DNA from: Verrucomicrobiaceae bacterium | Lineage (GTDB): Bacteria > Verrucomicrobiota > Verrucomicrobiia > Verrucomicrobiales > Verrucomicrobiaceae | Length of the DNA stretch: 64,000 nucleotides | Assembly: GCA_016795465.1 (NCBI GenBank) | Contig: JAEUHK010000092.1 | Span: forward strand, 62,001-126,000 | Direction of reading: 5' to 3' | Shown: in pieces, positions 1-7,077 of the stretch | How positions within the stretch are numbered: position 1 is the first letter of the stretch | How the letters are laid out: each line of letters starts with the position of its first letter | Notes under the pieces: generated by a model | The model's database searches: none | What the model was told of the DNA's origin: nothing | Seen by the model: the letters and a program-made list of their open reading frames with translations, nothing else | Position numbers and translations under genes: made by a program

Positions 1-197
1 GCCTCATCATGGCCTTGGAGAAGTTTGAAGGCACCCTCGTCTTCATCAGCCACGACGTGCACTTCATCCGCCGCCTCGCCCAAAAGGTCATCCACATCAA
101 CAACGGCAAACTCACCACCTACACCGGCGACTACGACTACTACCTGCAGAAGACCGGTGCCGAGGAAAATGCTCGTGCCGCGGTGGTGGCGGGGTGA
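1..197 (+). CDS. ABC-F family ATPase, C-terminal fragment (gene begins before the window)
   Basis: The reading frame is open from the left edge and stops at 195-197. The visible part has the ABC-F H-loop region, GTLVFISHDVHFIR, followed by the 'Y.GDYDYYLQK' segment that closes the second nucleotide-binding domain. It is very similar to the same segment of the complete ABC-F protein at 1867-3723, so the two are close paralogs. ABC-F proteins are soluble twin ATPases that act on ribosomes (translation factors or antibiotic protection). Unlike its neighbour, this one ends shortly after the second ATPase domain and lacks the long charged C-terminal extension. The catalytic Walker motifs lie outside the window. 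Confidence 0.85.
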   Translation, partial: LIMALEKFEGTLVFISHDVHFIRRLAQKVIHINNGKLTTYTGDYDYYLQKTGAEENARAAVVAG

Positions 198-250
198 GAG
201 CCGCATTCTTTGCTTGAGCGAAAGGACGCGGGTCGGTTAGGCTCGGGGTC

Positions 251-1147
251 ATGACTCCATCCACCTTCTCCCGTCGCCAGTTTGGAACTCTCGCCAGCGT
301 CAGCGCCATCGCGGCGATGCTGCAAACGCAGATCGAAGCCGCCGACAAGGCCGCAGGAGGCAAGGTGAGGCATTCCGCCTGCAAATGGTGTTACAAAGAG
401 ATCCCGCTGGAGGACTTTTGCCTCGCCGCGAAGGAGATCGGTCTCGAATCGGTCGAATTGCTCGATCCGAAGGACTTTGCCACGGTGAAGAAGCACGGGC
501 TGCACTGCGCCATGGTGAGCTTTCCGACCATCGAAGGCCCTGGCGGCGTAAAGATCGGCCCGATTCCGAAGGGTTGGAACCGCATCGAGCATCACGACCT
601 GCTCGTGCAGGCCTACGAACCGCTTTTGAAGACCAGCGCCGAGGCTGGCTTCAAGCAGGTCATCTGCTTCAGCGGCAATCGCGACGGCATGAGTGACGAG
701 CAAGGCCTCGAAAACTGCGCCAAGGGCCTGCAGCGTCTGCTGCCGCTGTGTGAGAAACTCGGCGTCACGCTCGTGATGGAGCTGCTCAACAGCAAGGTGA
801 ACCACCCCGACTACATGTGCGACAAGAGCGCCTGGGGCGTGTCCTTGGTGAAGAAGCTCGCCTCACCGCACTTCAAGCTGCTCTACGACATCTACCACAT
901 GCAGATCATGGAGGGCGACGTCATCGCCACCATCCAGCGCGACCATGAAGCCTTCGCCCACTACCACACCGGCGGCGTCCCCGGCCGCGCTGAGATCGAC
1001 GAGACGCAGGAGCTGAACTACCCCGCCATCATCAAGGCCATCCAGGAAACCGGCTACACCGGCTACGTCGGCCAGGAGTTCATCCCAAAGCGCCCCGACA
1101 AGCTCGCCTCGCTCAAGCAGGGCGTGCAGATCTGCACGGTCGCTTGA
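251..1147 (+). CDS. Sugar phosphate isomerase/epimerase-like TIM-barrel protein, exported
   Basis: 298 residues. The N-terminus has a twin-arginine-like signal (SRRQFGTLAS followed by a small hydrophobic stretch). The remainder looks like a xylose-isomerase-like TIM barrel (AP-endonuclease-2 family): E..GLESVELLD near the first strands, a metal-site-like 'VMELLNSKVNHPDYMCD', 'LLYDIYHMQIMEGD', and a C-terminal 'GYTGYVGQEF' in which Glu is a usual metal ligand. It most resembles hydroxypyruvate isomerase-like proteins, which are abundant and exported in PVC bacteria. The true substrate is unknown. It is followed after three bases by a convergent gene. A second, more distant member of the same superfamily lies at 4119-5129. 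Confidence 0.8.
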   Translation: MTPSTFSRRQFGTLASVSAIAAMLQTQIEAADKAAGGKVRHSACKWCYKEIPLEDFCLAAKEIGLESVELLDPKDFATVKKHGLHCAMVSFPTIEGPGGVKIGPIPKGWNRIEHHDLLVQAYEPLLKTSAEAGFKQVICFSGNRDGMSDEQGLENCAKGLQRLLPLCEKLGVTLVMELLNSKVNHPDYMCDKSAWGVSLVKKLASPHFKLLYDIYHMQIMEGDVIATIQRDHEAFAHYHTGGVPGRAEIDETQELNYPAIIKAIQETGYTGYVGQEFIPKRPDKLASLKQGVQICTVA

Positions 1148-1150
1148 TTG

Positions 1151-1810
1151 TCACGGCGTCACTTCGACTGGCGTGCCGACGGGGGTCTCTTTGAAGAAGA
1201 TCTCCGCCATCATGCGGGGCAGCCGGATGCAGCCGTGGGAATCCGGATAGCCCGGCAGGAAGCCCTCGTGCATGCCCACGGCTCCGTCGAAGCGCATGAA
1301 GAAGGGCATCACCGCGGCATCGAAGACGGCACCGGGAGGCCTGCGGTCTTTGCGGACATCAATCTGCCCTTTGATGAGCATGCCATCCTTGTCCACGTAA
1401 TCGCCAAAGAGCGTCGATTTGTGGTCTTTGTCCTTTTGGGTGACGACGAAATTGCCCGGGCGGGTCTCCATGCCCTCGCGTCCCGAGGAAATGGGCGAGA
1501 CGCCGGCCAGCTTGCCGCCCTTGTAATAGTACACCTTCTGCTCCTTGAGCTTGATCTTGATGCGGCGGGCTCCTTTCATGCCATCGCCAATCCAGTAGCC
1601 TTCGTTGGGATCGAGGCGGGTGGGTTCTTTGACGGGCTTGTGGTTCTCATCGAGCGGGATGCGCTCGACCCAGTATCCTGTGCCACCGGGAATCGGCCGC
1701 CGGATCACCATTTCCCGCGGGCCGGAGCACGAGGAATTCAGCATGGAAACTGCCAGAAGCAGGACCGCACCGAGACGGGTGCGCGAGAGAGCAGAAGGAA
1801 GCGTAAACAT
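1151..1810 (-). CDS. L,D-transpeptidase (YkuD domain) lipoprotein
   Basis: 219 residues with the start placed at 1810, because the N-terminus then reads as a lipoprotein signal ending in LNSSC. An upstream in-frame ATG at 1918 would prepend an unlikely charged segment. The YkuD domain ends in SHGCIRLPRMMAE, with the catalytic His-x-x-Cys-Arg arrangement, and carries 'GVSPISSGREGMETRPGNF' earlier. These enzymes form 3-3 peptidoglycan crosslinks or attach proteins to peptidoglycan in the periplasm. The gene is convergent with the isomerase on its left and lies downstream of the ABC-F gene, 56 bases away. Confidence 0.88.
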   Translation of the reverse strand: MFTLPSALSRTRLGAVLLLAVSMLNSSCSGPREMVIRRPIPGGTGYWVERIPLDENHKPVKEPTRLDPNEGYWIGDGMKGARRIKIKLKEQKVYYYKGGKLAGVSPISSGREGMETRPGNFVVTQKDKDHKSTLFGDYVDKDGMLIKGQIDVRKDRRPPGAVFDAAVMPFFMRFDGAVGMHEGFLPGYPDSHGCIRLPRMMAEIFFKETPVGTPVEVTP

Positions 1811-1866
1811 CACGAATGAGATAGCGAATGCCGTGCCCGGCGTGCAACCATTTTCCCTGCTTCGCG

Positions 1867-3723
1867 CTAAGCGGATGCCGCCGCCAGCTTCTCCACCTCT
1901 TCCGCCGCTTTTTCCCACTCGGTGGTCAGTTTGGCGATCTTGGGTTCGAGGGCTTCGAGTTCGGCGCTGAGGTCGCGGAATTTGACGGCGTCGGCGTAGG
2001 TGGCCTGGTCTTGGAGGAGCTCGACGATCTCGTGCTTGCGTTTGTCGAGGGTGGCGAGGTCGGCTTCGATTTTGGCGACGCGTTGTTCGGCGTCTTTTTT
2101 GGCTTTGCTGCGGGCGTTGCGGGCTTCGGCTTCGAGGCGCTTCTGCTCCTTCGACTTCGGCGGCTCGCGGACGGCGGGGGCGGTGTAGGCGACGGGCTGG
2201 GCGTTGTGCAGCGTGGCGGTGAGGGCTTCGCGGGCGCTGCCGGCCTTGGTTTTGTCGAGGTAGTATTGGTAATCGCCCGCGTAGGGCGTGATCACGCCGG
2301 CGCTCACGTGCAGGACGTTTTTCGCCATCTGGCGGATGAAGTGAACGTCGTGACTGATGAAGACGAGCGTGCCTTCGTATTGATCGAGCGCGTTGATGAG
2401 GGCGTCGATGCTGCCCATGTCGAGATGCGTCGTGGGCTCGTCCATGAGGAGGAAGTTCGGCGGGTCGAGCAGCAGGCGCACGAGCACGAGGCGGCTCTTT
2501 TCACCGCCGCTGAGCACGCCGACGGGCTTGAAGACATCGTCGCCATGAAACAAGAACGAGCCGAGCAGGGTGCGGCACAGGTTTTCACCGGGACGGCTGG
2601 GCAGATCCATGGCGGATTGCAGCACGGTGTGGCGCATGTTGAGCACATCGCCGCGATATTGGGCGAAGTAGCCGAGCTTCACGTTGTGACCGAGCTCGCG
2701 ATTGCCGGCCTGCGGCGTCAAAGCGCCCGCGAGGAGTTTCAAAAGCGTCGATTTGCCCGCGCCGTTCGGGCCGACGAGCACGGTGCGTTGCCCGCGCTCC
2801 ATTTCGAGGTCGAGGCCGTTGTAAACGGGTGTCTGGCCATAGGCGAAATCCACCCCGGTCATGCGGATGACACGCTGACCGCTGCGCGGAGGCTGCGGGA
2901 AGCGGAATTTGACCGTCTTCGCATCGGCGACGGGTGCTTCGATCTTCTCGATGCGGTCGATCATTTTCGCCTTGTCCTGTGCACGGGAGGCAAAGTTGGC
3001 CTTCGCTTTGAATTTATCCACCCAGGCCTGCATCTTCGCGAGTTCTCGCTGCTGGTTTTCGTAGGCGCCCTGGAGCTGCTCCATGCGTGCGGCCTTCTCG
3101 CGGAGGTAATCGTCGTAGTTGCCGGTGTAGCGTGTGATCTTGCTGTGGGCGATCTCGAGGATGCTGTCGCACAGCGCGTTCAAAAACTCGCGGTCATGCG
3201 AGATCATCAAAATGGCCCCCGGATAGCCCTGGAGGTAGTTTTGGAACCAGATGAGCGATTCGAGGTCGAGGTGGTTCGTCGGCTCGTCGAGCAGCAGGAG
3301 GTCCGGCTCCTGCACGAGCAGGCGGGCGAGGTGCGCACGCATCACCCAGCCGCCGCTGAGCGTGCGGGCATTGCGCTCGAAGTCCGATTCGCGAAACGCG
3401 AGGCCGCTGAGGATGCGTTTCGCCTTCGGCTCGACCTCCCAGCGGTGGTTTTCATCGAGATGACCCGTGGCGAGCTCCAAAACGGTCACGTCATCGATCG
3501 GCGCGCTCTCCTGCGGCAGGAAGCCGAAGGTGATGCCGCGCTCCATCATCACGCGGCCGTCGTCCGGCGTCGATTCCTGAAGCAGCAGCGAGAACAGCGT
3601 CGATTTCCCCGCGCCGTTCGGACCGATGAGGCCGATCTTTTCGCCGCGATTGATGTGAAACGACACATTGCTGAACAAGGTGCGGCCGGCGTAGGTTTTA
3701 CTGACGTTGGAAACGGAGAGCAT
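1867..3723 (-). CDS. ABC-F family ATP-binding protein
   Basis: 618 residues with two ABC ATPase domains. The first has GPNGAGKST near residue 36, signature LSGG, and LLLLDEPTNHLD. The second has VGPNGAGKSTLL, LSGGEKSRL and LLMDEPTTHLD. They are joined by the charged interdomain linker characteristic of ABC-F proteins. A lysine/glutamate-rich coiled-coil extension of about 100 residues follows the second domain, similar in type to that of Uup. No membrane segments are present. ABC-F proteins act on the ribosome, but the exact subfamily cannot be set by eye. The C-terminal ATPase region is nearly the same as the fragment at the left edge of the window, indicating a nearby paralog. Confidence 0.93.
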   Translation of the reverse strand: MLSVSNVSKTYAGRTLFSNVSFHINRGEKIGLIGPNGAGKSTLFSLLLQESTPDDGRVMMERGITFGFLPQESAPIDDVTVLELATGHLDENHRWEVEPKAKRILSGLAFRESDFERNARTLSGGWVMRAHLARLLVQEPDLLLLDEPTNHLDLESLIWFQNYLQGYPGAILMISHDREFLNALCDSILEIAHSKITRYTGNYDDYLREKAARMEQLQGAYENQQRELAKMQAWVDKFKAKANFASRAQDKAKMIDRIEKIEAPVADAKTVKFRFPQPPRSGQRVIRMTGVDFAYGQTPVYNGLDLEMERGQRTVLVGPNGAGKSTLLKLLAGALTPQAGNRELGHNVKLGYFAQYRGDVLNMRHTVLQSAMDLPSRPGENLCRTLLGSFLFHGDDVFKPVGVLSGGEKSRLVLVRLLLDPPNFLLMDEPTTHLDMGSIDALINALDQYEGTLVFISHDVHFIRQMAKNVLHVSAGVITPYAGDYQYYLDKTKAGSAREALTATLHNAQPVAYTAPAVREPPKSKEQKRLEAEARNARSKAKKDAEQRVAKIEADLATLDKRKHEIVELLQDQATYADAVKFRDLSAELEALEPKIAKLTTEWEKAAEEVEKLAAASA

Positions 3724-3801
3724 GGGGAAAGGCGGGCGCTTGTGGTAAGCGCGATTTGCCCGTGGTCAAAGGGTCAGAAGAGCCATCGCGACCGGTTGAA
3801 T

Positions 3802-4122
3802 CTAGGCCCCGGCCTGCTCGCGCGGCGTCTGGCACTTCCAGCACAGCTCGAACTCCGCCGGATTCACCTCGCCGCAGCCGGCGCAGGTCCATTCCTCGAT
3901 GCTGGCAGGCGTTTGATCATGATGCGGCCGCAGCAGCGCCATCGCTGCGTCGTAGTCGTCATCATTCACCACGCACAACGAAGGCTGGCACGGCGCGATG
4001 AGCACATTGATGAGCTGCGCCGTGTGCTCGTTGCGGATGAAGCTGGCGATGCCGGCCTCATCGAGCACCGACTTGTAAAAGCCGAGCCGTGTCCAATCCA
4101 GGCTGGTGAGGAGTTCTCTCAT
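3802..4122 (-). CDS. DUF2007-type protein with C-terminal zinc ribbon
   Basis: 106 residues. The N-terminal part (LDWTRLGFYKSVLDEAGIASFIRN...) resembles DUF2007, a small ferredoxin-like putative signalling domain. The C-terminus has WTCAGCGEVNP...CWKC, a four-cysteine zinc ribbon. The start codon overlaps the stop codon of the upstream isomerase gene by four bases (ATGA on the minus strand), so the two are probably translationally coupled. Function is unknown; DUF2007 proteins are often encoded beside unrelated metabolic genes. Confidence 0.75.
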   Translation of the reverse strand: MRELLTSLDWTRLGFYKSVLDEAGIASFIRNEHTAQLINVLIAPCQPSLCVVNDDDYDAAMALLRPHHDQTPASIEEWTCAGCGEVNPAEFELCWKCQTPREQAGA

Positions 4123-5129
4123 GATTTGCGGCCGAGGATGCGGTCCATCGAGTCGGAGGTCTGCCAGATCAGCGCCTCGGGGTAATGAGCATACGGGTGG
4201 AAGTATTCGAAGGTCAGGAAGCCCTTGTAGCCCGTCTCGGCGAGCGCGTCGGTCACGGCGGGCCAGTTCGTGGTGCCATCGAGCAGCGGGCGGAAGGTTT
4301 CGAGGCTGAAATCGGTGCCCTTTTTCGTGAACTCCTTCAGGTGGACGTTCTTCGTGCGGTTGCCGAGCACCTTGGCCCAATGCTCGGGGAACTGGAACAT
4401 GCTGATGTTGCCCGTGTCGAAGTGCACGCGCACATGCTCGCTGCCAAAGCTGTCCACGAAGGCGTTCATCTCCATCGGAGTCATGAGGTAGCCGTTGAAG
4501 AAGATGTTTTCGATGTTGAGGCAGACTTTCAGTTTCTCCGCCTGCTTCGCCAGCTGCCCCACGGCCTCGCGAGCCCGCGCATCGCACACATCGTTCGCCA
4601 CCGGCTCATGATCCGTGCGCCACGGGATGTGAACCGCTCCCGGCACGACGAGCACATTCTCCACGCCGAGGTCATGTGCACACTGCGCGATCTTTCCGGC
4701 CAGTTCGATGCCTTGAGCACGCTTCGCCGGATCATTGCTCGTCAGCGGATACGGCCAGAAAAGGAAGGAACACAGCCCGCTGATCTGGATGCCGATCTCA
4801 TCGGCCATCTTGCGGATCTTCACATAATCCGCCGTGCCGTGCTTCGGCGAGAGGTCGTTGTCGAGATCGAAGTTCAGCTCGATGCCGTCGAAACCCGCGT
4901 CCTTCGCGAGTTGCAGGCACTCACGCAGGGTCATGCGCTCCGGATACGGAAAGGCCCACAGGTTGATCGACTTGAGCATGTCATACTTCTTCGTCGAACC
5001 CCGTCGCGCATCCGGTGCGGTTGCCGGAGCCGCTCTCGCCGGCTCAAACGCCGCCGCCGTGAGCCCCACGGAAGCAATGGTGGCTTTCAAAGCAGCACGA
5101 CGGGAAAGAAAATCTGAGTTCGGTTCCAT
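4119..5129 (-). CDS. Sugar phosphate isomerase/epimerase, exported TIM barrel
   Basis: 336 residues from the ATG at 5129 (a further ATG lies four codons upstream at 5141). It has a twin-arginine-like signal, SRRAALK, followed by a hydrophobic stretch ending in ARA. The barrel contains 'DAGFDGIELNFD', 'LNIENIFFNGYLMTP', 'VRVHFDTGNISMF' and 'GYKGFLTFEYF', which fit the xylose-isomerase-like metal-binding strands with Glu, Asp and Glu ligands. This family includes exported epimerases and isomerases abundant in planctomycetes and verrucomicrobia. Substrate is unknown. The downstream DUF2007 gene overlaps its stop codon. Confidence 0.82.
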   Translation of the reverse strand: MEPNSDFLSRRAALKATIASVGLTAAAFEPARAAPATAPDARRGSTKKYDMLKSINLWAFPYPERMTLRECLQLAKDAGFDGIELNFDLDNDLSPKHGTADYVKIRKMADEIGIQISGLCSFLFWPYPLTSNDPAKRAQGIELAGKIAQCAHDLGVENVLVVPGAVHIPWRTDHEPVANDVCDARAREAVGQLAKQAEKLKVCLNIENIFFNGYLMTPMEMNAFVDSFGSEHVRVHFDTGNISMFQFPEHWAKVLGNRTKNVHLKEFTKKGTDFSLETFRPLLDGTTNWPAVTDALAETGYKGFLTFEYFHPYAHYPEALIWQTSDSMDRILGRKS

Positions 5130-5190
5130 GCGCCGATGCAATCAGAACGCGCGGAGGCTGGCAAGGGGGAAGGGAGGCGAGGGCCGAAGG

Positions 5191-5215
5191 ATTTTGCAGT
5201 CAGTGACTGCAAAAT
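5191..5215. repeat. Palindrome copy 1 (upstream of the DUF1016 nuclease gene)
   Basis: Perfect 12-base arms, ATTTTGCAGTCA and TGACTGCAAAAT, around one central base. It lies about 60 bases before the nuclease start, in the intergenic region. Two further copies of the same element lie inside the nuclease coding region at 5501-5525 and 5609-5633. Confidence 0.9.
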
Positions 5216-5216
5216 T

Positions 5217-5235
5217 GTCCAGACGCTGTCTGGAC
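5217..5235. promoter_or_regulatory. Second inverted repeat next to palindrome copy 1
   Basis: Perfect 8-base arms, GTCCAGAC and GTCTGGAC, with a three-base centre. It starts one base after the first palindrome, so the region 38-82 bases before the nuclease start holds two abutting dyads. It could be an operator pair or the end of a mobile or relic element. No expression data can be read from the sequence. Confidence 0.6.
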
Positions 5236-5272
5236 ATTCTCTGCATTGCCAAATCCCAGTCGGCCAGCTTGA

Positions 5273-6361
5273 ATGCCCGGCAGCATGAAATCGAAGAAGC
5301 TCGTCCCCTTCTCCAAAAAGCTCTCAGCAAAGCCCGCTGGCCCGTCTGCGCTGCTCGCCGACTTGCGGCAGATGATTGTGCAAGCCCGGACGGCAGTGGC
5401 GCGCGCCGTGGACGCCGGACTCGTCCTCCACTACTGGCAGGTTGGTCATCGTATCCGCAAAGATGTGCTCCAGCAAAAGAGGGCGGAATACGGGGAAAAG
5501 ATTTTGCAGTCATTGAGTGCAAAATTGGTAGCCGATTTTGGACGTGGTTATGGTGTGCGCAATCTCGCCAATATGATCCGTTTTGCGGAGGTTTTTCCCG
5601 ACACGCAGATTTTGCACTCACTGAGTGCAAAATTAAGCTGGACTCATTTTCGAGACCTGATTCACCTCGACGATCCGCTGAAACGCGACTTTTACGCGGA
5701 GATGTGCCGGATCGAGAAATGGGACACCCGGACGTTGCGAGACAAAATCAGTTCCATGCTCTTCGAGCGCACAGCGCTCTCGAAAAAGCCCGCGAAGCTC
5801 ATCGAAAAGGAGCTCAAAGAGCTGCGGGAGGAGAACAAGCTCACGCCGGACTTGGTGTTTCGTGATCCTTACTTCCTCGATTTCCTCGGCTTGAAGGACA
5901 CCTACGCGGAAAAGGACCTGGAAGCAGCGATCCTCCGGGAGATGGAGTCGTTCATTCTGGAGATGGGCACCGGGTTTGCCTTTGTGGAGCGGCAGAAGCG
6001 CATCACGGTTGATGGCGTGGACCACTACCTCGACCTGCTGTTTTACCACCGGCAGCTCAAGCGGCTCGTGGCGGTGGAATTGAAGCTGGAGGACTTCAAG
6101 CCGGCCGATAAAGGCCAGATGGAGTTTTATCTGGCCTGGCTGAACAAACACGAACGCCAAAATGGCGAGGAATCGCCCGTGGGCCTCATCCTCTGCGCCG
6201 GAAAGCGGCAGGAAACCGTCGAGTTGCTCGATCTCGGCCGCAGCGGCATCCAAGTCTCCGCCTACCTCACCAAACTGCTGCCCAAAGCCCTGCTCCAACG
6301 CAAACTCCACGAGGCCCTGGTGCTGGCGCGGGCGAGTTTGGAGAGGAGAAGCGTCAAATGA
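5273..6361 (+). CDS. DUF1016 (YhcG family) PDDEXK nuclease domain protein
   Basis: 362 residues from 5273; an alternative ATG lies at 5285. The N-terminal DUF1016 region has 'VLHYWQVGHRI', 'RAEYGEKILQSLSAKL' and 'LSWTHFRDLIHLDDPL'. The C-terminal half is the PDDEXK-like nuclease fold, with 'YLDLLFYH' and 'VAVELKLEDF' giving the Asp and Glu-x-Lys active-site residues. YhcG-type proteins are commonly found with restriction-modification and defence genes, but their role is poorly known. Two in-frame copies of a 25-base palindrome encode ILQSLSAKL (residues 77-85) and ILHSLSAKL (113-121). The stop overlaps the next start (ATGA), so the two genes form an operon. Confidence 0.88.
   Translation: MPGSMKSKKLVPFSKKLSAKPAGPSALLADLRQMIVQARTAVARAVDAGLVLHYWQVGHRIRKDVLQQKRAEYGEKILQSLSAKLVADFGRGYGVRNLANMIRFAEVFPDTQILHSLSAKLSWTHFRDLIHLDDPLKRDFYAEMCRIEKWDTRTLRDKISSMLFERTALSKKPAKLIEKELKELREENKLTPDLVFRDPYFLDFLGLKDTYAEKDLEAAILREMESFILEMGTGFAFVERQKRITVDGVDHYLDLLFYHRQLKRLVAVELKLEDFKPADKGQMEFYLAWLNKHERQNGEESPVGLILCAGKRQETVELLDLGRSGIQVSAYLTKLLPKALLQRKLHEALVLARASLERRSVK
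5501..5525. repeat. Palindrome copy 2, in frame within the nuclease gene
   Basis: Arms ATTTTGCAGTCA and TGAGTGCAAAAT around one base, with one mismatched pair. It is read as I-L-Q-S-L-S-A-K. It is the same element as the intergenic copy at 5191-5215. Confidence 0.88.
5609..5633. repeat. Palindrome copy 3, in frame within the nuclease gene
   Basis: Perfect 12-base arms, ATTTTGCACTCA and TGAGTGCAAAAT, around one base. It is read as I-L-H-S-L-S-A-K, immediately before the conserved LSWTHF motif. Two compensatory arm positions differ from copy 1, so the dyad is preserved. Confidence 0.88.
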
Positions 6362-7011
6362 CCATGCCATCGCAGACGGCTCTGATTTGGCTGGGCGTTT
6401 ACGCCGTCGTTTCGCCAGTGGTTTTCATCTTCCTTGCGTCAAAGAAGAAGGAATCGCTTTTCGGCCTGGTGTTTGTTCCTGGGATCTTGGCGTGGCTGCC
6501 TTTGGCGATGATAGCCGCTACCTTCTACTACTGGCTCTACCCTGAATGTCACATGGCGACCATGGATTGCCATGGAACGGATGAAGAAAAGGCGGCTCTA
6601 CAGGCCTTTCGCTCCGCCCTGGCTTCCGAGACGCTCTGGCACAGGCTCATGGTGAAGCTGGGCAGGCGACAACCAACGGTGGAAAGAATGCAAGAGGAGG
6701 CAGCAATCGCTGCGGTGTGGGATCGTTACCACGAACGCATGGAGCCAAAAGACCACTCTTTTAAGATCAAGCGGACAAACAAGGGGCCGACACTTCAATA
6801 CAAGGACGAGGCTGGTTTGGTTGAGGTTTTGATCAAGCAGTCGAACGCTAGTGGCGACTATCAATACCTCATTTGGGAAGAGACGTTTTGCTGTGACGTA
6901 GCTCGACGTAAATTGATCTTGGACCGATTTCGCACCTGGGCGGCGAATCGCCAAATTAGCTACTTGGTTATCGAGAACGATGCTCCGGACCAACAAACCG
7001 CGGAGGGCTAA
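6358..7011 (+). CDS. Unknown membrane protein coupled to the DUF1016 nuclease
   Basis: 217 residues, not recognised. Two hydrophobic segments near the N-terminus (about residues 7-24 and 30-52) are followed by a soluble, charged region of about 150 residues. That region contains 'FKIKRTNKGPTLQYKDEAGLVEVLIKQ' split over predicted strands and a late 'WEETFCCDV'. The ATG overlaps the nuclease stop by four bases. Its base composition is visibly less GC-rich than the flanking genes. Coupling to a nuclease suggests a partner in the same process, but nothing in the sequence states what it does. A small membrane-anchored partner or immunity protein is possible but speculative. Confidence 0.7.
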   Translation: MTMPSQTALIWLGVYAVVSPVVFIFLASKKKESLFGLVFVPGILAWLPLAMIAATFYYWLYPECHMATMDCHGTDEEKAALQAFRSALASETLWHRLMVKLGRRQPTVERMQEEAAIAAVWDRYHERMEPKDHSFKIKRTNKGPTLQYKDEAGLVEVLIKQSNASGDYQYLIWEETFCCDVARRKLILDRFRTWAANRQISYLVIENDAPDQQTAEG

Positions 7012-7077
7012 AACACCAATTCGGGCGAGCAGACCGCGCTTGCCATCTCCGCCGCTGTTTGAGAGAGTCGCGGCCCT

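Noticed and set aside
1828..4185. 785-codon open frame on the + strand opposite the ABC-F gene
   Set aside because: Shadow of the real minus-strand gene in GC-rich DNA; the translation is low-complexity and lacks any motif.
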